Assembly: GCF_043555985.1 (NCBI RefSeq)
Contig: NZ_JBIGIC010000011.1
Coordinates: forward strand, 62,001-126,000
Origin: Pelomonas candidula
GTDB lineage: Bacteria > Pseudomonadota > Gammaproteobacteria > Burkholderiales > Burkholderiaceae_C
Length of the DNA: 64,000 bases
Reading direction: 5' to 3'
Positions within the stretch are counted from its first letter, which is position 1, and every line of letters begins with the position of its first letter. A program made the translations under genes and the position numbers. A model generated the notes under the pieces. That model was not told where the DNA came from, did no database searches, and saw only the letters and a list, made by a program, of their open reading frames with translations. Below are positions 25,901 to 37,900 of the stretch, piece after piece.

Positions 25901-28900
25901 CGCGGTAGCCGAACACGTCGCTGCCACTGAAGCCGGTCGCGGGCGTGTAGGTGACGCGGCCGTCGGCCAGCAGCGTGAGCTGGCCGTGGGCGGGCTGGCC
26001 GGTGATTTCCAGCGTCAGCGCGTCGCCGTTGGCGTCGCTGTCGTTGGCGCGCGGGTCGAAGGTCAGCGGCGTGTCCTGCGGCGTGACGACGGCGTCCGGG
26101 TTGGCCACGGGTGGCGCGTTGCTCGGCAGCGCGTCGTTGAAGCGCACGTTGTCGATGACGACGCGGCTGCCCTGGGCGCCGAAGCCCAGCAGGTCGAAGT
26201 ACAGCGACAGGCCGTGCGAGAGGTTGGCGTTGCCGAGCGCAATGCTGACGTTGTAGGCCCCCGTGGCGGGCGGTGCGGCCAGCAGCGTGCCGTCCAGCGC
26301 GCTGAAGCGCAGGCCCGAGGCACGGTAGACCGAGCCGTCGGCCTGCAGGTTGAGCACGGCGTCGGTGTTGCTGAGGCCGATGCCGCCGAGCAGCGAGGCG
26401 TGCGTGACCGGGTCGATGAGCGCGACTTCGAAGGCGTCCTGCGGTCCGGCTCCGGCCGGGTCGAAGTGGGTCTGCTCGACGGTGAAGCTCAGCACCGTGG
26501 CGCCGGCGGGCACGGTGGCGAGGGTCTGCGTGAAGCGCGAGGCGATGGTGGAGGTCTCGGCCAGCACGCCCTGGCCGTTCTGCACCGAGGCCGCGCCACT
26601 GGTGGTCCAGCCGAAGCCAGCCGAGCCGGCGACGGCGTTGGAGAAGTCGCCGTTGGGCAGGAGGCCAGCGGTGCCGAGGTCGTGGGAGCCGCCGAGGCTG
26701 ACCTGCTGCGGCGAGCCGGTCGACGCGGCCGCGTCCCGGGCTGCCGCGACGATCTGGGCGTCGAGTACCGAGGGCACGCGGCGCTGGCCCAGGCCCAGGC
26801 CGGCGCTCATCAGGTCGCCCGCGACGGCGTTGCCGCCGAGGTGCTCGCCGTCCGACGTCAGCGTGGCGCTGAAGGTGGCGGTGCGGAAGTTCAGTGAGCC
26901 GTCGGGCTGCGCGGCGAGCACGTTGTCGAAACCGTTGAAGCCTTTCAGGAAACCCAGCGTGTGGCCGATCTCGTGAGCCAGCACGGTCATGAGGTCGTAG
27001 TGGCCGGCGGCGGGCGAGGTGGCGCTGCCATCGAACTCGCTGGCGTTCAGCGGCGTCGGGTCGACGTACCAGCCGTGGCCATCGGCGTTGATGTCCAGCA
27101 CGATGCGGCCTTCGGAGGGCAGGCCGTTGGCGTCGAGCTGGGTGATGGTGGCCTCGCCCAGTTCGCCCGCCGGGAGGTCGGCCAGCGAGACGCGCCAGAT
27201 GCCACTCACCGATTGGCCCAGGGCCTGGGACCACAAGGCGTTCGCCAGATCGACCATCGACGTTGCCGCGCCGACGCTGGACAGACCGGTGGCCGAGCCA
27301 CCGCTGCTGCTGACCTCGCCGGTGAGGTGGCCGCCCTGTCCCGGGGGCGCCACTTGGGTCAGCGGGATCGGCGCGCCGATTGGCTTGCCGTCGAGCAGCC
27401 CCCGAGCTCCCAGGTCGCTGAAGTACTGCGACGTCAGCCCGCCGGCGCTGTCGAGTTGCCCGGGCGCGAAGTTGCGTCCAGGGATGGCCACCGAGACGCC
27501 CGCAGGCACAAGACCTTGCGCACTCATCCATTCCGGGTTGTAGAACATGCCGCCACCGGGCTTCAGCGGCGGGAGCAGGTAGGCGCTGCCGTCCGGCGCC
27601 AGCGTGCCCGTGACGCCACGTGCCTGGAGTCGCTCCAATTGATATTGATCGGCGCGGCGCACCATCTCCTCGATGCGCACCGCGTCCGGCACTTGTTCGA
27701 GCGACACGGGATTCGGCGACGCGATGCCCCCCATCGACGTCGTGACCACACCACGCCGCAATTGCTCCGAGTCTGCGAAGCCGACCATGCTGTCGATCTC
27801 TGCCTGTCGAGCCGCACTGACCGGCAGGGCTCCGGTCGGGAGCTCCGAGGCCGGGATATAGCGGCCCCCGGAGAAGACCATTTCGGGCTTGCTGCTGGGC
27901 GGCATGTTGCCGATCAGGGCGTCCAGATCGGCTTCCAGCGGATCGCGCCCGCCGGACATCAAGGCATCCAGGTCGGCTTCCAGTGGATCACGCGCGGCGG
28001 ACCCGTGCAGACCGCCGGCCCCTCCCACGGGAGGCAGTTGATTGGGATCGAATTCCAGCGGGTCCAACGGCGCGTGTGCACCATTGGGCGCTGGCAGTTC
28101 ATGGCGATTGGAGATGTGGGTGTCGCCGTTGACCCAGGTGTCTTCGTGGACCCAGGTGTCGCCGGTGCCACCGCCGCTCATCGCCGTGGGTTCGTGGCCC
28201 AGCATGGCCGCCTCTTCGTACAGCGGGTCCATCGGGTGATAGCTGGTGGCGCGCCCCTCATGCACGGCGCGGCGGGCGTCCAGGATGTCCTGGGTGTCCC
28301 GGTTCATGCGGGCCAGTTCGTCCGAGGTGGGCTCCAGGTAGTAGGGGTTGTCGCTGCCGATGATGTCGCCGCTGTGCCATTCGCCCGAGCCACCTCGGCC
28401 GACGGGGCTGGCCTCTGCGGGCGTGACGCGCGGTAGTCCTTCACTGCCGGATATGGCCGTGTCGCCGTGCACCCAGGTCTCGTCGGTCGGGCCGCCGCGC
28501 ACCAACGTGCGGTCGCCGCCCGAGATGGCGGTGTCGCCGTGCACCCAGGTGTCGCCGCTGCTGCCGGCCGGCGCGGGCGAACTGCCCACTTGCCGCTGGC
28601 GCTCCAGCGCGTCGTTCACGATCTGGTCGCCCTCGCGCTCCAGCCAGGCCTGTTGCTCCTCCGGCGATGGCAGGTTGTGCTGTTCGCGGTAGCGCTGGTA
28701 CTCGGCCCAGCGCTCTTCGTTGGCCAGGCGCCTTTCCTCAGCCAGCCGTGCCGCGGCGCTCTCGGCGCCGGCGGCGGCCTGCTCGGCTTCGGTCGCGGCG
28801 TGTTCGAACTGGTTGAGTTCGCGCTGCAGCCGCTGCTCGGCCTGCTCGACGCGGCTGGCCGAGCCCAGCTTCTCGACGCTCTCGCCGAGGTTGGCGGCGC

Positions 28901-31900
28901 CCCTGGCCTTGCCAGCCGAACTCTCGGCGGAGAACGGGTCGAGGAAGAAGCCGGCCACGTCGGCGCCGGTCCTGGCCGCGCGGGCCGCGTCGCGGTAGCC
29001 GGGCGACCATTGGTCGAAGACGCCGTCCTCCCATTTGTTGAGCCGTGCGCTCAGGCCCTTGGCCGGCGAGATCAGGCTGGGCAGGCTGGTCAGCGCGCCG
29101 AAGAAGCTGCCGCAGGGGTCGCTGAACTTGTCGAGGATGGCGCCGATGGTCTTGTTGTAGTAGCCCTCGGCATCGCGCGCGTAGCTGCCGTCGCCGGTCA
29201 GCGCATACATGCCGCGGTTGATGCCGTAGTTGGCGATGTCGCCGATGAAGTGCCCCGCGTCGTAGGCGAACCAGACCGAGTCCGCGGCGCCTGCGAGGGC
29301 CGAGGCGCCGAAGTGCCCGACCGCCACCCCGGCGCCGACGATGCCGTGGCCCACTTCGCGGATCTGCGTGACCGGGTTGCTCAGGTCCTTGAGCGTCGAG
29401 ATGGCGGCGTCGCCGTACTGGTCCCACAACGAGCTGGACAGCCCGGTCGGGTCGAAGCGCGTGATGGGGTTGTTGCCCGCGTAGCGGTAGAGGTTGGCGT
29501 CGCCGCCGCCGAAGCGTGACGGGTCTTCGCTGATGAAACCGCCGCTGCGCGGGTCGTACCAGCGTGCGCGCAGGTCGTAGAGGCCCAGCGCCGCGTCGAA
29601 CTCGCGGCCGGTGTAGCTGAAGCGCGGCGCGGCGCCCGCCTGGGTCTGCGCCGTGATGAGGCCGAAGGCGTTGTAGCGCAGGTGGTCGACGAGGTTGCCG
29701 CTGGCGTCGGTCACGTCGCGCACGGTGCCGAGGTGGTCGGCCAGCGACCAGGTCAGCACGCCGTCGTGCCGCTCCAGCAGCACCTGGTCGACGCCGCCGC
29801 CAAACATGAAGGACTGCTGCACGGCACCGCTGGCATCCAGCACCAGCGCGAGCTGGTTGCCGTCGTTCATCAGGTGCTCGGTGACGGCGGCAGCCGCGCC
29901 GGCGCCGTCGGCATCGTCGCTCTGTTCGATCTTGCGGCCGAAGGCGTCGTACTTGAAGGACTGGCTGTCCAGCAGCTGGCCCTGGGCGTCGCTGACCGTG
30001 GCGGCCACGAGGCGGTTGTGCTGGTCCCAGGTGTAGCGGGTGACGGTGCCGGTGGCCGTCTCGGTGCGCGTCAGGCGGTTGCCCTCGGCGTCGTAGGTGT
30101 AGGTGTAGCGGTCGTCGCTGAGCACGCGATTGGCGGCGCCGGTGCTCGTGGACGAACCCGTGCGGTTGCCGTTGGCGTCGTAGGCGAAGGACTCGTCGGG
30201 CTGGAAGCTGAAGTCCGCGCCGGTCAGCTGGCCGCGGGCGTCGTAGGTGTACTGCGTGCTGCCGTCGCTGCTGGTGGTGGCGAGCAGCTGGCCGGCGGCG
30301 TCCCAGCTGTGCTGGATGTCGTTGATGACGCCACCGGCGTTGCGCTGCTCGATCTCGAGCACGCGGCCGGCGTCGTCCCAGTGGTAGCGGGTGCTGACGG
30401 CCGAGACCGTGCTGCCACCGACGTAGCGGTCGATGGTCAGCAACTCGCCCACGGCGTCGTAGCCCATCGTGACGCGCGCGCCGGTGCCGGCGGCGCTGCC
30501 GCTCTGGGCGACCGAGGTCAGGCGGCCCAGCGCGTCGTAGCCGCGCGAGGTGACGAGCACGTCCTGGCCATTGACCTGCTGCGTGACCTGCGTCTGGCGG
30601 CCGATGGCGTCGTAGGCGTAGGTCGTGACCTCGTGCGGCTGCCCGGTACTGCCGGCGTTGTCCTGGGCGACCAGGCGGCCGTCGTCGTCGTAGGCGTAGC
30701 TGTAGGTGGCGTCGGGGTCGCTGACGCTTTGCAGCTGGCCGGCGGCGTCGTAGCTGCGGGTCGTGGTGCGCGTCGTCTGGCCCTGGGCGTCCTGCCACAG
30801 CTCCTGGGTCTGGCGGTTCAGCGCGTCGTAGGTGGTGGTCGTCGTGCGACCGAGGCGGTCCTTCTGCGTCACGAGGTTGCCGACGGCGTCATAGCCGTAG
30901 CTGGTGACGGCGCCGTACGGGTCCATCTCGGCCACGCGGCGCGCCAGCGCGTCGTAGGCGTAGTCGGTGCGGTAGCCGGCGGCGTCGGTGACGGACAGCA
31001 GGCTGCCGCGCACGTCGTAGCTGTAGCGGGTCGTGCCGCCGAGCGGGTCGGTCGTCGTCAGCAGGCGGTTGAGGGCGTCGTAGGTCTGCGTCGTCACGCG
31101 GCCCAGCGGGTCGGTGGTGGCGACGAGGTTGCCGTCGAGGTCGTAGCTCCAGCGCGTTACGGCTGCCGTGGCCGCGCCGCTGCTGCCGTCGGGGTCGGGC
31201 TCGGTGTGCTGGACGTGGCGATTCAGATCGTCGTAGACGTCGCTGCGCACGCGGCCCAGCGCGTCGGTGGTCTGCACCAGGTTGCCGACGGCGTCGTAGA
31301 CCATGTGCGTGACGCCGCCGAGCGCATCGGTGACCGAGACGACGCGGTTCAGCGCGTCGTGGCCGTACTGCGTCACCTGGCCGAGGGCGTCGGTGGTGCT
31401 CAGCAGGTTGCCGGCGGCGTCGTAGGCCCTGCGGCTGGTCTGGCCCAGCGGGTCGGTCACGCTGACGAGGCGGTTCAGGTCGTCGAAGGCGTAGTGGGTG
31501 GTGCGGTTCAGCGCGTCCGTCGTGGCGACGACGTTGCCGGCGGCATCGCGCGTCGTGGTGCTGGTGCCGCCCAGCGCATCGGTGACGCTGACGACGCGGT
31601 TGAGCGCGTCGTAGGCGGTCGTCGTCGTGCGGCCGAGGGCGTCGGTGACGCGGGTCAGGTTGCCGTTGATGTCGTAGCCGTAGCTCGTCACGGGCGCGGC
31701 CTGCGGGCCTGTGGTGCCGTCCGGGTCGGGCTGGGTGGTGCTGACGAGGCGGTACAGCGCGTCGTAGGCGTAGCGCGTCACCTGGCCGGCCGTGTCGACG
31801 CTGGCGACGAGGTTGCCGGCGGCGTCGAGGACGCGCTGGGTCTGCTGGCCGAGGGCGTCGGTGCTGCCGACGTTGCGATTCAGCGCGTCGTAGGTGTAGC

Positions 31901-34900
31901 GGGTCTGGTGGCCCAGCGGGTCGGTGACGCTGACGAGATTGCCCACGGCGTCGTAGGCGTAGGTCGTGAGTGGCGTCGTCTGCGGGCCGCTGCCGTCGGG
32001 GTCGGGCTGCTCGACGCCGACGCGGCGGTTCATGCCGTCGTAGGCGTAGTGCGTGCTGCGCCCCAGCGCGTCGGTGCTGGTGATCAGGTTGCCGGCGGCG
32101 TCGTAGGCGAAGCGGGCCGTGCCGCCCAGCGCGTCGGTCACGGCGGTGGTGCGGCCCAGCAGGTCGTAGGTCGTCTGCCGGCTGTGGCCCAGCGGATCGA
32201 TGCGCTCGATCTCGCGGCCATCGGCGTCGTAGCGGAACGTCGCGACCGGGGCGGTCTGCGGGCCGGCGGCGCCGTCCGGGTCGGGGGCGGTCAGGCTGAC
32301 GAGGCGGTTGAGCGCGTCGTAGCTGCTGCGCGTGACGCGGCCCGCGGTGTCGGTGCTGGTCAGCACGTTGCCGACCGCGTCGTAGCTGAGGCTGCTGTGC
32401 TGGTTCAGCGCGTCGGTCGTGCCGGTGTGGCGGTTCAGGTCGTCGTAGCTGAAGCGGGTCGTGCCGCCGGCGGCGTCGGTGATGGTGAGCAGGTTGCCGA
32501 CGGCGTCGTAGCTGAAGCGCGTGACCGGCGCTACCTGGCTGCCGGCGCCGTCCGGGTCGGGGCGGGTGGTGGACAGCAGGCGGCCGAGGATGTCGTAGGC
32601 GTACAGCGTGGTGTTGCCGAGGACGTCGGTGCTGCTCGTCGTGCGGCCGACGCCGTCGTAGGCCACGGTCGCGGAGTGGCCGGCGGCGTCGATGGTCTCC
32701 ACGCGGCGGTTGAGCGCGTCGTAGCCGTACTGGGTGACGTTGCCCAGCGCGTCGGTGCGGCGCACGAGGTTGCCGGCGGCGTCGTAGGCGTAGCGGGTCA
32801 CCGAGGCGGCCTGGCCCCCGGTGCCGTCGGGGTCGGGCGCGGTGATGCTGGTGACGCGGCCCAGGCGGTCGTAGACCGTCGTCGTGACATGCCCCAGCGG
32901 GTCGGTGACGGCCGTGACGCGGCCGGCCGCATCGCGGGCCATGCGCGTGACGCCGCCGAGGGCGTCGACCCGCTTCACGACGCGGTTGCGGTCGTCGTAG
33001 GCGTAGGTGGTGACGGCGCCGACGGCGTCGGTCAGCGTCAGCAGGTTGCCGACGGCGTCGTAGCTCATGGCCGTGACGGGGGCGGTCTGCGGGCCGGCAC
33101 CGTCGGGGTCGGGCTGGCGCACGGCGATGGCGCGGTTGAGGGCGTCGTAGGTCGTCTCGGTGCGGCGGCCCAGCGCGTCGATGCTGGCGACGATGTTGCC
33201 GACCTTGTCGTACTCGCGCCTCGACACGCCGCCCAGCGCATCGGTGGCCTTCACCTCGCGGCCGAGCTTGTCGTACTCGTGGTGCGTCACGCGGCCCAGC
33301 GCATCGGTGACGGTGAGCACCTGGCCCATCGCGTCGTAGGTGTAGGTCGTGACGGGGGCGGTTTGCGGGCCGGTGGGGCCGTCGGGGTCCTGGTCGGTGA
33401 CCGTGAGCGTGCGGCCCTGGGCGTCCACCTCGTACAGGGTGTGGCGGCCGGTCTCGTCGATGGTTTCGACGACGTGGCCGGCGGCGTCGTAGCGGACGCT
33501 GTAGGTCTGGCCCAGTGCGTCGGTGCTGGCGGTGCGGCGGTTCAGCGCGTCGTAGATGTAGCGGGTGGCGTTGCCGCGCGGGTCCGTCACCTTCACGAGG
33601 TTGCCCTCGGCGTCGTAGGCCATGCGCGTCACGGGGGCGGCCAGCGGGCCGCTGCCGTCCGGGTCTGGCGCGGTGATGCTGACGACGCGGCCGAGGAAGT
33701 CGAAGGCCCGTGTCGTCGTGGCGCCGGTCTCGTCCGTCATGCTGACGACATGGCCGATGGCGTCGTAGGCCTGCGAGGTGCTGCTGCCGTCGGCGTAGGT
33801 GGTCGTCAGCAGGCGGTTGAGCGCGTCATAGCCGTAGCGGGTGGTGCGACCCAGCGCGTCGGTGCTGCTGATGCGGTTGCCGTCGGCGTCGTAGCTGAAG
33901 CGGGTCGTGGGCCCGGCGGCGTTGCTGCCGGCCGGGTCGGGCTGGATGACCTGGACGCGGCGGTTCTGGGCGTCGTAGACGTAGCGCGTGGTGCGGCCCA
34001 GTGCGTCGGTCGATGCGACGAGGTTGCCCACGGCGTCGTAGGCCGTGGTCGACACGCCGTTCAGCGCGTCGGTGCGGGAGGTCAGGCGGTCGAGTGCGTC
34101 GTAGCCGTAGAGCGTCGCATCGCCGAGCGCGTCCACGACCTTGACGACATTGCCGACCGCGTCGTACGTCGTCACCGTGAGCGAAGCCGGCGAGGCGCCG
34201 GAGCCTGGCAGCTTCTCGCTGACCTGGCGGTTGAGCGCGTCGTAGCCGTACTCCGTGCGGTGGCCCAGCGGGTCGACGACGGCGAGCAGGTTGCCGACGG
34301 CGTCGTACTCGCGCCGGGTCACGCCGCCCGCGGTGTCGGTGGTGGTGGTCAAGCGGCCCACGGCGTCGTAGGCGTACTGGGTCACATGGCCCAGCGCATC
34401 AGTGGCCTGGGTCAGGTTGCCCACGGCGTCGTAGGCGAACTGGCGCACCGGCGAGGCGAGCGGGCCGTTCGTGCCGTCCGGGTCGGGCCGCGTGGTCTTC
34501 ACGAGCCGGCCGAGGGCGTCGTACTCGTTGGTGGTGGTGGCACCCAGCGCGTCGGTGACGGTGAGCACGTTGCCGTTGGCGTCGTAGGTGCGCGTCGTCG
34601 CGTGGCCGAGGGCGTCGACCGTCTGCACCAGCCGCCCCAGTTCGTCGTAGGCGTAGTGCGTGGTGTTGCCGAGTGCGTCCGTCGTCGCGATGACGCGGTT
34701 GGCGGCGTCGTAGCTCGTCGTCGTCACCGAGGCCAGCAGCGGGCCGCTGCCGTCCGGGTCGGGCAGCGTGGTGCTGATGCGGCGGTTCAGGTTGTCGTAG
34801 GCATAGGTCGTCGTGCGGCCCAGCGCGTCGGTGGACGCGATCAGGTTGCCGACGTCGTCGTAGCTCCAGGTCGTGACATTGCCCAGCGCATCGGTGCGGC

Positions 34901-37900
34901 GCACCGGCCGGTTGCGCAGGTCGTAGTCGTAGGTGGTGGTGTGCTGCAGCGCATCGGTGGTGGCGATGATGTTGCCGACCGGGTCGTAGCTCCGCGTGCT
35001 GGTGCCGTGCAGCGCGTCGGTCGTCTCGATGAGCCGGTTCAGGTCGTCGTAGACGAAGGTCGTCGTGTGGCCGTCGGCGTCGGTGATGCTTGTGCGGTTG
35101 TTGGCCGCGTCGTAGGTGTAGCGGGTCTCGGCGCCGTTGGCGTCGGTCTCCTTGACGAGGCGGCCGCGGCTGTCGTACTCGTACTGCGTGGTGTGGCCGG
35201 CCTGGTCGGTGACGGCAACCGGGACGGTGCTCTCGCCGTCGTACTCGTAGGTCTTCTCGCCGCCGAGCGCGTCGGTCTGCTTGACAACGCGGTTGCGCAG
35301 GTCGTACTCGAAATGGGTGACGTTGCCCAGCGCGTCGGTCTGGGTCTCGAGGTTGCCGCCCACGTCGTAGGTGCGCGAGGTGGTGTTGCCGGCGCGGTCG
35401 GTGGTGCCGGTCAGCCGGCCGAGCGTGTCGTACATCATCGTCGTGACGTTGCCGAGCTCGTCGGTCTGCGTGAGCATGTTGCCGGCGGCGTCGTAGGTGC
35501 TCGTGCGCTCGCTGGACGTCAGCGGGCCGCCGTCGTCGGGGTCGGCGGTGCGCGTCGAGACGACGCGGTTCATCGCGTCGTAGGTGTACTCGGTGCGGTG
35601 CCCGTTCTCATCGGTCATGGCCGTGACGTTGCCGGCCAGGTCGTACTCGTAGGTGCGGAAGGAGGTGTCGGGGTTGCGGACCTTTTCCAGGCGGCCGTAG
35701 CTGTCGTAGAAGTAGGCGGTCTGGCGCCCCATCGCGTCGGTGGACGTCCTCAGCATGCCCTGGGGCAGGTAGCTGTAGAGCGTCTGCGTGCCGTCGGCGT
35801 TGGTCGTGCCGAGGTTGTTGCCCTTGGCGTCGATCTGGTAGCTGGTGGTGTGGCCGAGGCTGTCGGTGGTGCTGGTGATGCGGTTGAACTTGCCGTCGTA
35901 GGTCAGCGTGGTCGTGCCGATGTCGTCGGTCAGCGTCAGCTGGTTGCCGCGGGCGTCGTAGGTGGACTCGGTGACGCCGCCGTCCGCGTCGATGGTCTTG
36001 ACGACATTGCCGGCGGCATCGCGCACGAAGATCTCGCGGGTGCCGAGGGAGTCTTCCTCCTTCAGCACGCGGCCGTGCTCGTCCATCGTCTGCGTGCGCA
36101 CGTTGCCGTTGGGCATGACCAGCGTGGCCTTGAAGTCCTCGATCTTCTCGGACGAGGCCAGGGCCGGATGGGCCTTGTCGGTGGTGAGCGCCGGGTCGGT
36201 CAGGCCGTTGAGCTGCCAGGGCGTGACCTTGGTGACCGAGCCGTCGGCGCGGTCCACCTCGACGAGGCGGCCGCTGACGTCGTCGTAGACGTGGGTGTCG
36301 GTGGCGCCGAGCTTGCTGGTGGACGTCGTCAGGTGGCCGAGGCTGTCGTAGCCGTAGTGGTTGGACGACTGGTCGGTGTCGATCACCTGCACCAGGTCGT
36401 TGCCGCTGTAGACGAGGCGGGTGATGCGGCCGGCCGGGTCAGTGATGCTGGTGACGTGCTTGCCGCTGTAGCCGAACTTGGTTTCCAGGCCGACGGGGTC
36501 GGTGATCTTCTGCAGGTTGCCCTGGCTGTCGTAGTCGTACCTGGTGGCGTTGCCGTAGCGGTCGGTCACCTTGACGAGGTGGCCGGGCATCGGCTTGCCG
36601 GTGGCCGGGTCCTTGGTGGGCGCGGAGTAGGTGTAGACGGTGCCGTCCTGCAGCGTGCGCTCGAACTCGCCGGCGGCGTTCTTGGCCAGCGTGGTGTGGT
36701 CGTCGGTGTCGCTGCGGTAGACGTCCTGGGCGGCCGTCACGCAGCTGGAGCTCTGCAGCGGCGGCGTCTCGTCGTGGTCGAAGTGCTGGGCGTTGCCGTT
36801 GCCGTCGTCGATGGTGACGCCGCCGTCGGGGTCGACGTTCAGGGTCTGCAGGCCCTGCAGGCTCCAGCCCCGGCCGAAGACGCTGTCGATGCCGTTGGTG
36901 TTGAGGCGGGTGCCGTTGTTCGTGCGGTCCTTGCCGGCGAAGTCCTTGGCCGTCACGGTGTAGTGCACGTTGCCCGGCGCCAGGCTGCTGAAGTCCACCA
37001 GCATGGACGCCGTGATGGTGTCCTGCCCGGCGCCGACCTTCCAGTACTGGACCGGCGTCGTGACGCTCTTGCCGTTCTCGTCGGTGGCGGTGATCTGCAC
37101 CGCCATGATGAGCTTGCCGTCGTCGCTGAGCTCCTCGGGCTTGGCATGCGGCAGGTAGGCCGCCAGGTCGGCGCCCAGGCCTTCGAAGCTGAAATTGATG
37201 ATCTGGCGCGGGTCGGCGGCCAGCGAGTCGTAGTTCAGCGTCAGCTGCTGGGTCTGGCCCAGCGACTGGTAGGACGCCAGCGCGTGCGTCTCGTTGACGA
37301 CGCCGGTGTCCATCTGCACGGTGGAGCCCACGGCGTCGGGCGGGCAGTTCTGCGGGTCGCCCATGACCTTGTCGAGCAGGTCCTTGACGCCCATGTCGTT
37401 GCGGTCGTTCAGCGCGCTGCTGCGGCCGAAGTCGAACTGCTTGACGATGCGCGGGCCGGGCGCCACGTCGATCGGGTGTGACGACAGGCCCTGCGCCGAG
37501 CCGCCGGTGGCGAAGGGGCCGTTGGGCGACAGCACCAGGCCGGGCGGGATGGGCGAGACGTTGGGCGGCGGCGTGTAGGGCACGCGGCTGGTGATGTTGT
37601 TGTTGGCGTCCCAGGTGACGATGTACCAGTTGCCCTTGCTGTCGCGCCAGTAGGGCAGCGTCTGGCCCTGGGCGTCGACGTAATGGCCGTAGCCGTCCAT
37701 TACGTAGGGGGTGCCGAAGGTGTACTCGCCGCGGTTGAAGCTCGCGTACAGCACTCGGTAGTCGGCCTTGATGTCCACCGTGGTGTTGAAGCCCTGGATG
37801 TCCTCCTGCAGCGGGATGAGCTGGCCCTTGTCGCTGTCGGCGCCGGCGTAGGTGATCTGCTCGACCGGGAACTTGCTGAGACGGTCCTTGAGGCCCTGGC

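Noticed and set aside
22959..29440. Toxin domain with immunity gene at the end of the RHS protein
   Set aside because: The region after the core holds linker, metzincin-like and cadherin-like domains, and the next gene is a TolC-like channel rather than a small immunity protein.
29650..36800. CRISPR array suggested by the regular 60-66-bp repetition
   Set aside because: The repetition is codon-phased, diverged and encodes YD repeats; there are no identical direct repeats with unique spacers.
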